Shown here piece by piece: positions 1-5,331 of a stretch of 9,634 nt of DNA. This stretch comes from Chlamydiales bacterium. GTDB taxonomy: Bacteria > Chlamydiota > Chlamydiia > Chlamydiales > FEN-1388. Every line of letters starts with the position of its first letter. Position 1 is the stretch's first letter. Under the pieces are notes generated by a model, which worked only from the letters and a program-made list of their open reading frames with translations, made no database searches and had not been told where the DNA came from. Both the position numbers and the translations under genes were made by a program. Location: positions 1-9,634 of the forward strand of contig JAJFUY010000368.1 in the NCBI GenBank assembly GCA_021372185.1, written 5' to 3'.

Positions 1-951
1 GCCTCTTACGTACCTGATGCCAAATTAGCAGATGCTATAACTGCTGCAGACCTATGTAAAGCCGACTTAGCAACCGAAATGGTTGGCGAGTTCCCAGAAC
101 TCCAAGGCCAGATGGGCCGCATCTATGCCGAAAAACAAGGCAAAAATGCAGATATTGCCAAGGCAATTGACGAGCACTGGATGCCAAGAGGTGAAAAAGC
201 GCCTCTACCGCAAACTGCATGCGGCACACTATTAAGCTTAGCTGAAAAAATGGATAACCTACTTGGTTTCTTTGGACTAGATTTAAAGCCAACCTCATCA
301 AGTGATCCATTTGCCCTACGCCGTCAGGCACTTGGGATTGTGCGTATAGTACTAGATAAAAAGGTGCCATTACACCTCAAAAATGCACTCACAGCCTGCT
401 TAAAGAACTTTCCGGAATCTATTCAGAAAAAAGGTGACGCGCTCGTTACAGAAGTAATGCAGTATATCATCTTACGCGCCAAGGGAGTTCTATCTGACAT
501 GGGCTTTAATAAAGACGAAATTGAAGCCTGCTTTGCCGTGCGCTCAGATGACCTTTACGATGTATTATCACGCCTTACAGCCCTACACGCCTGCCGCAAG
601 AGCTCTAATAACTTTGGCAAGCTAGTAGAAGTACATAAACGCTGCCAAGGCCAAATCAACGGTCAAAGCCAACTATCTGTATCAAGCGACAAACTAACAG
701 AGCCATCAGAAAAAGAACTACACCAAGCCTATACAACACGTCAGGCGGCCTTCGGTAGCGCAATCAAGAGCAAAGAGTACGCACAAGCCCTCACGCTCCT
801 ACAAGACCTACAAAGCCCCTTAAGCGAGCTATTCGAAAAGGTAAAAATCATGGACGACAACGCATCACTTCGCAACAACCGCCTCGCCATGTTACAAGAA
901 GTCGCCAACCTCTTCAGCCAAATAGCCGACTTCCAAAAAATCCAGCAGTAG
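1..951 (+). CDS. glyS: Glycyl-tRNA synthetase beta subunit, C-terminal part (5' end outside window)
   Basis: Cytoplasmic enzyme subunit that, with the alpha chain GlyQ, charges tRNA-Gly with glycine. The frame is open from base 1, so the gene starts upstream; 316 residues are visible, under half of the usual chain of nearly 700. Counting from base 1, residues 20-40 carry the family signature KADLATEMVGEFPELQGQMG, and residues 96-113 carry KPTSSSDPFALRRQALGI, both typical of the HD-like body of GlyS. The last ~100 residues form a helical anticodon-binding (DALR-like) region, ending in the typical DDNASLRNNRLAMLQ and IADFQKIQ segment. The tail is complete, with a TAG stop. It is convergent with the small minus-strand gene across a hairpin-rich gap that supplies its terminators. 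glyS lying close to dnaG is a known arrangement in several phyla. The identification is secure; the internal Met at base 79 is not the start. Confidence 0.96.
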   Translation, partial: ASYVPDAKLADAITAADLCKADLATEMVGEFPELQGQMGRIYAEKQGKNADIAKAIDEHWMPRGEKAPLPQTACGTLLSLAEKMDNLLGFFGLDLKPTSSSDPFALRRQALGIVRIVLDKKVPLHLKNALTACLKNFPESIQKKGDALVTEVMQYIILRAKGVLSDMGFNKDEIEACFAVRSDDLYDVLSRLTALHACRKSSNNFGKLVEVHKRCQGQINGQSQLSVSSDKLTEPSEKELHQAYTTRQAAFGSAIKSKEYAQALTLLQDLQSPLSELFEKVKIMDDNASLRNNRLAMLQEVANLFSQIADFQKIQQ

Positions 952-1030
952 GATTTTCACCGCAGAGATCACTGAGAAGGATCAGAACACAAGAAAATTG
1001 TTTTAGAGTCCTTTAGGACGACTGAGCGGA

Positions 1031-1181
1031 GCCCACCGTAACCGAAGGGAACGGTGGGGATACAATATGATAGTAAATGGAGCCCGGCTTAAGGGCGATT
1101 GAATCACGAGATTGAATCGCCCTAACCGGGCTCCATTTCTTTTTCCCCTTATTCCCACCGTTCCCTTCGGTCACGATGGGC
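1031..1181. repeat. Long inverted repeat, 28-nt arms
   Basis: The left arm 1031-1058 and right arm 1154-1181 are reverse complements at 26 of 28 positions. Each arm can also fold on itself (CCCACCGT with ACGGTGGG on the left). The two mismatches (1036/1176 and 1040/1172) are A-C on the plus strand but become G-U wobbles in a minus-strand RNA. A second long hairpin sits in the spacer, so the whole is a nested cruciform-like structure of about 175 bp including the outer CGACTGA/TCAGTCG pair. It could be a dispersed repeat family or simply stacked terminators. Confidence 0.85.
1075..1145 (+). terminator. Long hairpin followed by T-rich tract, probable glyS terminator
   Basis: The outer stem AAATGGAGCCCGG (1075-1087) pairs perfectly with CCGGGCTCCATTT (1126-1138). 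After a small bulge the stem continues with AGGGCGATT against AATCGCCCT, and the apical AATC/GATT closes on ACGA. On the plus strand it is followed by CTTTTT, which suits a Rho-independent terminator for glyS, although the stem is far longer than usual. It lacks a T tract on the minus strand. The extra length suggests it may also be a repeat unit. Confidence 0.6.
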
Positions 1182-1187
1182 TTTTTT
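1154..1187 (+). terminator. Hairpin plus T6, second terminator-like element
   Basis: CCCACCGT (1154-1161) pairs with ACGATGGG (1173-1180) with one A-C mismatch. It is followed directly by C and TTTTTT at 1182-1187 on the plus strand. This is the better canonical match to a Rho-independent terminator, but its arm may pair instead with 1031-1058, so the two folds compete. Confidence 0.55.
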
Positions 1188-1192
1188 CAGTC

Positions 1193-1206
1193 GCCCGAAA
1201 TCGGGC
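1193..1206. repeat. Short perfect palindrome GCCCGAAATCGGGC
   Basis: A 14-nt inverted repeat, 6 bp arms around AA, lies just outside the nested repeat. The GCCCGA/TCGGGC arms are reused in the palindrome at 9516-9634 (GCCCGATTT with AAATCGGGC), which hints at related intergenic elements, though such a short shared word may be chance. Confidence 0.5.
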
Positions 1207-1276
1207 TCTAATACCAGTATGCGCGCACTAACACATCTTGTTTTTCTATCGTTATACCTACATTGCATCCCTTTTT

Positions 1277-1828
1277 TTAATCCTGTTTAAATTCTTGGAT
1301 CATGGCTTCGATGGCATCGTGTTTTTCGGGGTTGGTGGTTTTGGCTTGTTCTAGGTTGGCTAGGAGGGCTTTTATTTTGTCTTCTTTGCCGCTAATTGTG
1401 CCGTCTAATTCAATTTCCATGCGCAGGTCTATGGCTTCATCTAACACTTTGTCTAAAAATTTGGTGTCGTTGGCCGGCAGGATTGGTTGGGCTACATGTT
1501 TTACTGCCTGAACGGTTTGGGGTTTTATGCCTGCCGCTTCATATAGGCGCTTGAAGGCGTTTTTATACTTTTTGTAGTAGCGTGGGTTGCAGCAGCGAAA
1601 AGCCAATGCTATTGAATTGCCCACTGCCTTAAAGAAAGACACCTTATCCCCTTTTTCATTCTTTACTATTTCATTTATTTTTTCATCGGCACTTGAGATT
1701 TGGTAAATAATCTTCTTTTCTTTTTGATCTACCTTGATGACAATAGACTTTTCAGGGTTTTTAATGAGATAATCTACTGCTTGGTGTACTGCATTACTTC
1801 TTGAATAGGCTAAAAAATCTTGGCTCAT
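1277..1828 (-). CDS. Hypothetical protein, 183 aa, downstream of dnaG
   Basis: I do not recognise this family. The start is supported by AAGAGGGG on the minus strand a few bases before ATG. There is no signal peptide and no membrane segment, so it should be cytoplasmic. The composition is mixed: a short N-terminal segment with alternating beta-like strands (SIVIKVDQKEKKIIYQIS, about residues 28-45), a middle with two adjacent cysteines (FRCCNPRYYKKYK) in a basic patch, then a charged, helix-prone C-terminal half (KFLDKVLDEAIDLRMEIELD and a final KALLANLEQ segment) that may form a coiled coil. It follows dnaG by 33 bp in the same direction with no terminator between, so the two are probably one transcript. 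Function unknown; Chlamydia/TM6-type short lineage-specific protein is my best description. Confidence 0.8.
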   Translation of the reverse strand: MSQDFLAYSRSNAVHQAVDYLIKNPEKSIVIKVDQKEKKIIYQISSADEKINEIVKNEKGDKVSFFKAVGNSIALAFRCCNPRYYKKYKNAFKRLYEAAGIKPQTVQAVKHVAQPILPANDTKFLDKVLDEAIDLRMEIELDGTISGKEDKIKALLANLEQAKTTNPEKHDAIEAMIQEFKQD

Positions 1829-1861
1829 ATACCCCTCTTATTAGGGTCACATTACCAAAAA

Positions 1862-3643
1862 TTAAATTAATACTGTAGGGGTTTTCTTTTTGAGGTCATC
1901 GAATTGTTTAACAAGTTCCATGAGTTCATCCTCAGAGGCTTTACCTGAGTGGATCTTCATTTTTATTGATTCACGCTCGTGCATCCAGTTACGGTCTTTG
2001 ATGCGTTGCATGGTATCAGTGAGATGATCTTTGGCTTTATCTCGATTTATCTTTTTATTTAAAATCTCAGATAAAAACTGTGGAAGCTCTTCTATTTCTA
2101 TGTCTTCTGTAAGCTGTAATAAATCTATCTGTTTATTAGCCAGGAGTCTCTCTAAAACCATTTCATACACGATTTTGGCAAGAGGTAATCTCAAATCTCC
2201 GGGCGCTATATTTTTTTGGACAAATGCAACAAATTCTGGCATTCCAGGCCCGCATAAAATAATCCAACGTAGTAAATCCTGCTCCAAAATACGGTCTGGG
2301 TCAATTGCCTGGGTGGCACTATTACTTACACTGCGTTTAAAAAAGAGCGTTCGCGGCTGGAGCACATCAAGGCCCAAAAGCTCTTCTGGCACCTGTGTTA
2401 TAGCGGCAAGTTTTTTTAGGCTCTCGTGCACCATAACGGTGTTATCCCACTCTCTTACGCGCAAGACAAGCTCTTGAATAATTTTGTTTTTTTCTGCCGG
2501 TGAATCTGTATGCAGAGTTTTTGAGTAGTGCTGCCATAAAAATGCCAAATACTCTCGAGCTCCAAGTAGCGCCTGAGTGATGGCTATTGGCCCCTCTTTT
2601 GCAAGCAGGCTATCAGGATCTTGCCCCTCTTTAAGAATTGCCACAAGCACTTCCACTCCCCGCTTTTGAAAGAGGTGCCCCACCTTCACAGAAGCCTCTT
2701 GCCCAGCTGTATCACCATCTAACAATAGATATACTCGCGTAACACCTAAGGCACATACTTCATGAACATGGTCTTCACCAAAAGCTGTGCCAAGAGCTGC
2801 CACAGTAAGGTCAAACCCATGGTAAATCATACGCAGGGCATCAAGGCCACCCTCTACAATAATAGCCTGTTTTTGCTTAATAATACGTCTACGGCTAGCT
2901 GCTAGGCCAAAAAGTACTCGTGATTTTTTAAAGAGAGGTGTCTCAGACGTATTAATATACTTACCGCCAAAGACAGATTCACTCATCTTTCGTGCCGAAA
3001 AGCCTATTGTGGCACCCGTCACATCAAGAATAGGAAACATTAAGCGTTCACCAAAAAACTCACGAAGTTTACCCCCACGATCAGCTAACAGCCCCACCTC
3101 TTTTAGCTCTTCATCTTTAAAATGCGCCTGGTTCATATACTTTTTAAAGAGCCCTTCACTTCTGGGAGACAGCCCCACCTGAAAGGCATGTATAAACTCT
3201 AAAGATATGCCACGAGCGTATAAATATTCTAAAGCCGCCCTACCCTCTTCTGTATGGAGTAGATAGGTTTGATAAAAGCGGCTTGCTGCATCTAGAGCAT
3301 CTTTTAGACGAGATTTATTGATAGATTTATAGTCGCTGGGGCCATCTAGTTTTTCTAAAGTAACGCCAAAGCGCTCTGCTAATTGCTCTACAGCCTCCGT
3401 AAACGTAACTCGTAGATGCTGCATCAGAAATTGGATAGCATCACCATGCGCCCCGCAGCCAAAGCAGTGATAGTGCGTGTCCCCTCGGTTTACCACAAAA
3501 GAGGGGTTACGCTCTTCATGAAATGGGCATAAGCCCTTCATTGCGCCACCTGCTTTTTTAAGCTCTACGTGCTGTGATATCACATCACTTACATCAATGC
3601 GTTGTCTAAGAGTATCTAAACTTTGTTTAGTATAACGGACCAT
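1862..3643 (-). CDS. dnaG: DNA primase DnaG
   Basis: Synthesises RNA primers for Okazaki fragments and lagging-strand restart, recruited by the replicative helicase. The protein has 593 residues, normal for the family. It has an N-terminal CHC2 zinc finger (C39, H42, C60, C63, in CPFHEERNPSF and HYHCFGCGAHGD), the primase core (FPILDVTGATIGFSARKM around 203-220; YINTSETPLFKKSRVLFGL at 229-247), and the TOPRIM metal site (E264 in IVEGGLDALRM, D309 and D311 in LLLDGDTAG). The helical C-terminal part from about residue 445 is the expected helicase-binding region. The TOPRIM E-motif has GGLDAL where most DnaG have GYMDV. The ATG at 3643 is the only reasonable start: the frame is closed by a stop 10 codons upstream, and the primase motif SLDTLRQRIDVSDVI begins at residue 8. 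No Shine-Dalgarno sequence is visible before it. The first nine codons lie inside an 85-bp repeat shared with the 986-aa gene. Confidence 0.97.
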   Translation of the reverse strand: MVRYTKQSLDTLRQRIDVSDVISQHVELKKAGGAMKGLCPFHEERNPSFVVNRGDTHYHCFGCGAHGDAIQFLMQHLRVTFTEAVEQLAERFGVTLEKLDGPSDYKSINKSRLKDALDAASRFYQTYLLHTEEGRAALEYLYARGISLEFIHAFQVGLSPRSEGLFKKYMNQAHFKDEELKEVGLLADRGGKLREFFGERLMFPILDVTGATIGFSARKMSESVFGGKYINTSETPLFKKSRVLFGLAASRRRIIKQKQAIIVEGGLDALRMIYHGFDLTVAALGTAFGEDHVHEVCALGVTRVYLLLDGDTAGQEASVKVGHLFQKRGVEVLVAILKEGQDPDSLLAKEGPIAITQALLGAREYLAFLWQHYSKTLHTDSPAEKNKIIQELVLRVREWDNTVMVHESLKKLAAITQVPEELLGLDVLQPRTLFFKRSVSNSATQAIDPDRILEQDLLRWIILCGPGMPEFVAFVQKNIAPGDLRLPLAKIVYEMVLERLLANKQIDLLQLTEDIEIEELPQFLSEILNKKINRDKAKDHLTDTMQRIKDRNWMHERESIKMKIHSGKASEDELMELVKQFDDLKKKTPTVLI

Positions 3644-3700
3644 AATACTGAGATTGTGCCAGACTTTGTCCTAGATGGCAATGGCTGTGTTGATTCAACC
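3616..3700 (-). repeat. 85-bp direct repeat, copy A (dnaG 5' end and leader)
   Basis: Partner of 6489-6573. The similarity stops sharply on the dnaG side right at the shared TAG (only mostly-transition matches beyond), and fades on the other side beyond 3700. The 2.79 kb between the copies holds the three secreted-protein genes. Confidence 0.9.
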
Positions 3701-3702
3701 AT
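3616..3702 (-). pseudogene. 28-codon remnant of the 3' end of a second copy of the 986-aa lipase-like gene, overlapping dnaG start
   Basis: On the minus strand, ATG at 3702-3700 opens a 28-codon frame ending TAG at 3618-3616. It reads M-VESTQPLPSRTKSGTIS then VLWSVILNKV. The C-terminus of the 986-aa protein is VEPTPPIPSRTKSSTIS then QLWSAILKKV: 20 of 27 residues are identical, and the DNA matches at 70 of 85 positions with no gap. The dnaG ATG lies inside this frame (in the TTATGG of Leu-Trp), so the last eight codons overlap dnaG in another phase. Upstream, weak further matches (GCAAG, GTAAAAG) suggest more of the gene once stood here, but a TGA and frame slips break it. It could be a fossil, or a short leader peptide still translated to couple dnaG initiation. 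Confidence 0.7.
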
Positions 3703-3774
3703 ACCTTTTACGTAGCCTCACAACTTGCTTATAAATTCTTCTTTTGATAGATGTGTTAAAAACGAGGGATTTTT
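3703..3774. promoter_or_regulatory. Divergent promoter region between dnaG side and secreted-protein operon
   Basis: This 72-bp AT-rich gap must start transcripts in both directions. A CTTATAAA word at 3728-3735 offers TATAAA (3730-3735) for the plus strand and TATAAG (3733-3728) for the minus strand. A TTAACA on the minus strand (3759-3754) is a good -35 match, but the spacing of 20 is long. A plus-strand alternative is TTGCTT (3725-3730) with TAGATG (3748-3753), spacing 17. None is convincing alone. The Shine-Dalgarno GAGGG at 3764-3768 serves the plus-strand gene. Confidence 0.35.
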
Positions 3775-4719
3775 ATGAATAAATTTCATGCTATTGTAGC
3801 AACATTAGCTTTAAGCTTTGCTTCTTTACTCCCCTTGCAGGCATCTCACTGCAATAAATGCTGCATGACGGGCGTATTCTGGATGAGCCATCATGATATG
3901 TGGCCAGAAGGTTTTTCCCCCGATAGCGAGATCTGCGGAATATCTTTCCATGAGATTTTAAGCACTCCAACAAATGGACATCCATGGCACGTGCTGGCTC
4001 ATCAGTGGGTAACAGCACAGCTTAACGTAGCCAATGGCGCAACCTCTCATGAATTAGGATCTGCCCTAGAAGATGCAGAGCATCTTCTAAAAAAAGAAGA
4101 CTTTTCTAAAAAGCCAGACCATATTCATACCTACATTACCCTGGCTGGTATTTTAGCAGATCATAATAATGGTGTGCTTTCAGGTAGCAAACACTGTCCA
4201 GATGACATCATTCTCGTATGCCCACCATGTCCTGCATGCTGTTGCCCGAAATGTCCTGAAATCCCAGAATGCCCAGCATGTCCACAATGTCCACAATGCC
4301 CAGAACTTACCTGCGGCACAGTAGAGTGCAATTGCCCAGAGCAAGCTGTATGCATCTGCCCTGAGGCACCTGACTGTGTCTGCAACTGTGATCAGCATAA
4401 TGATTGTCCTGCTTCTCCAAGCTCTTCATCAAGTTCATCATCCTGTTCACACAAGCACAGGCACAGGCACCATCACCACCATCGTAATGCAGCAGCTATC
4501 CAAAATAAAGTGGCTGCAGTACCTGTGGTAGCAAAAAAAACAAGCCCTGCTAGAAGAGCAACAGATCCAAAAAGAACCACCGCTGTCAAGAAAAGATCAA
4601 GAACTCATGCGAGAAGGACAACAACTCATGCCAGAAAGGCAACTCCTCGTAAGAAGTCAAGAAGAAGAACCACAGTACCGCAAAGGAATACTAGACTAGA
4701 GCGGCTCGGGCGCCAGTAA
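3775..4719 (+). CDS. Exported Cys/Pro-, His- and Arg/Lys-rich protein with an extracellular W-P/LAHQ-type domain
   Basis: Signal peptide at residues 1-23 (cleavage likely after LQA), then five visible modules. (1) Residues 26-142 match the pattern of a domain I know from many bacterial and archaeal surface proteins: a C-x-TQGYWKxH-like start (here CCMTGVFWMSHHDMWP, 29-44), LAHQ at 74-77 followed by LNVANGA (83-89), and a closing NNGxxxGxxHC-like end (131-141). I cannot name it. (2) Residues 149-211 hold 19 cysteines in CP, CPxC and CPQCP repeats. (3) A run of eight serines. (4) A His/Arg cluster (226-237, eight His in 12 residues). (5) A basic tail (253-314, 24 Arg/Lys in 62 residues, only two acidic), histone-H1-like in composition, with a 21-bp tandem unit (THARRTT, THARKAT at 4603-4644). 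It starts behind GAGGG at 3764. No lipobox (ASHC). Role unknown: metal binding, disulfide-linked envelope protein, or binding to polyanions are inferences. Confidence 0.85.
   Translation: MNKFHAIVATLALSFASLLPLQASHCNKCCMTGVFWMSHHDMWPEGFSPDSEICGISFHEILSTPTNGHPWHVLAHQWVTAQLNVANGATSHELGSALEDAEHLLKKEDFSKKPDHIHTYITLAGILADHNNGVLSGSKHCPDDIILVCPPCPACCCPKCPEIPECPACPQCPQCPELTCGTVECNCPEQAVCICPEAPDCVCNCDQHNDCPASPSSSSSSSSCSHKHRHRHHHHHRNAAAIQNKVAAVPVVAKKTSPARRATDPKRTTAVKKRSRTHARRTTTHARKATPRKKSRRRTTVPQRNTRLERLGRQ
4603..4644 (+). repeat. 21-bp tandem duplication inside the basic tail
   Basis: Two adjacent 21-nt units starting ACTCATGC encode THARRTT and THARKAT. They differ at only a few positions, indicating a recent in-frame duplication that lengthened the Arg/Lys/Thr tail. 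Confidence 0.75.
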
Positions 4720-4745
4720 GAAAATAAACAATAGTAAGGAGTTTT

Positions 4746-5285
4746 ATGAAAAAATTACTTCAGTTAATGATCCTTTTGGGTATCGTCACCTCGCTTGAAG
4801 CAAGCGTGGTTGATCAACCTATGGTACGAATAGATTCTTCGGGCAATAAAGTAGCCGTTTGGGAATCAAGCTCCGGTAGCATGGCGATTATTCAAGCCGC
4901 AACAAAAGGGGCACTGGATATTACTTGGAATACTCCAGTGACTATTTCTGATCCACTCAAGCAAGCAACAACGCCCCGCATGTCAATGTCTAAAACCACA
5001 GGTGATGTAGTTGTGGTGTGGATTGAAGACACAGTGTCTGGACGAGGGCTGGGTGCCACACAGCTTCCCTTTGGAGGGAGCTGGAGCGCTCCTGTCGGCA
5101 TTAGCGATGTAAACCATGACATTTCTTTTGAAGACTATCAGGTACAAGTAAATAATGCAGGCTCTAACGTTATTATTTATAAAGTCTTGGATCTCTCAAC
5201 AAGTCAGACAAAAATTTATGCTACGGAAGCCACCATTGGTTTTGGATGGAGCCCTCCTCAAGCAGTATCTGGTTCAATCCCCTAA
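4746..5285 (+). CDS. Exported three-repeat beta-propeller-like protein, 179 aa
   Basis: Begins 26 bp after the Cys-rich gene with a strong AAGGAG at 4736-4741, so the two are probably one operon. Signal peptide MKKLLQLMILLGIVTSLEA (1-19), with the mature chain from S20. The remainder is three ~50-residue repeats with a common plan: a beta strand with x-G-N/D-x-V-x-V-W, a variable hairpin, then W-x-x-P-V-x-I-S-D. Examples are GNKVAVWE...WNTPVTISD, GDVVVVWIED...WSAPVGISD and SNVIIYKV...WSPPQAVSG. This resembles blades of sialidase-like or other secreted beta-propellers. Three blades cannot close a normal propeller of five to eight, so the protein either oligomerises, is a shortened member, or folds differently. 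The stop is followed by a terminator with no continuing frame, so it ends naturally here. I do not recognise a specific family; the repeat reading is by eye. Confidence 0.8.
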   Translation: MKKLLQLMILLGIVTSLEASVVDQPMVRIDSSGNKVAVWESSSGSMAIIQAATKGALDITWNTPVTISDPLKQATTPRMSMSKTTGDVVVVWIEDTVSGRGLGATQLPFGGSWSAPVGISDVNHDISFEDYQVQVNNAGSNVIIYKVLDLSTSQTKIYATEATIGFGWSPPQAVSGSIP

Positions 5286-5291
5286 TCTGCC

Positions 5292-5329
5292 AAAAAACGC
5301 GGGATGGAGTTTCTCTCCATCCCATTTTA
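5292..5329. terminator. Bidirectional Rho-independent terminator between convergent genes
   Basis: Perfect 9-bp stem GGGATGGAG (5301-5309) and CTCCATCCC (5315-5323) around the loop TTTCT. A T-rich tail (ATTTTATATT) follows on the plus strand, and A6 at 5292-5297 gives GCGTTTTTT after the stem on the minus strand. It therefore serves both the plus-strand operon and the collagen-like gene; the tract on the minus side is the better one. Confidence 0.88.
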
Positions 5330-5331
5330 TA

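Larger units (their letters stand above)
952..1276. other. 325-bp gene-free gap filled with nested inverted repeats
   Basis: I see no plausible gene here. The gap separates two convergent genes. It contains a small hairpin (1008-1019), a pair of 28-nt inverted arms (1031-1058 with 1154-1181), a 64-nt near-perfect hairpin between them (1075-1138), an outer 7-bp pair (1019-1025 with 1187-1193) and a 14-nt palindrome (1193-1206). Two T-rich stretches after hairpins on the plus strand fit termination of glyS. The first ~35 bases (about 957-990) carry purine-rich GCAGAGA/CTGAGAAGG wording that resembles dispersed intergenic repeats seen in many bacterial genomes. This resemblance is from memory only. 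Confidence 0.85.

Noticed and set aside
952..1276. tRNA or small structured RNA gene in the hairpin-rich gap
   Set aside because: I found no tRNA-like cloverleaf or TTCRA T-loop; the hairpins are long nested palindromes and terminator-like.
2031..2477. Plus-strand 148-codon frame inside dnaG
   Set aside because: It is opposite the well-supported dnaG C-terminal region, and its Ser/Arg-rich translation has no features.
3838..3855. Lipoprotein signal in the Cys-rich protein (ASHC)
   Set aside because: Histidine at -1 does not fit the lipobox [LVI]-[ASTVI]-[GAS]-C; ordinary signal peptidase I cleavage is more likely.
4161..4398. Minus-strand frames opposite the Cys-Pro block (GHCGHCGHAGHSG-like)
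   Set aside because: They are the antisense reading of CPxC codons; the plus-strand gene has a Shine-Dalgarno, signal peptide and a recognisable domain.
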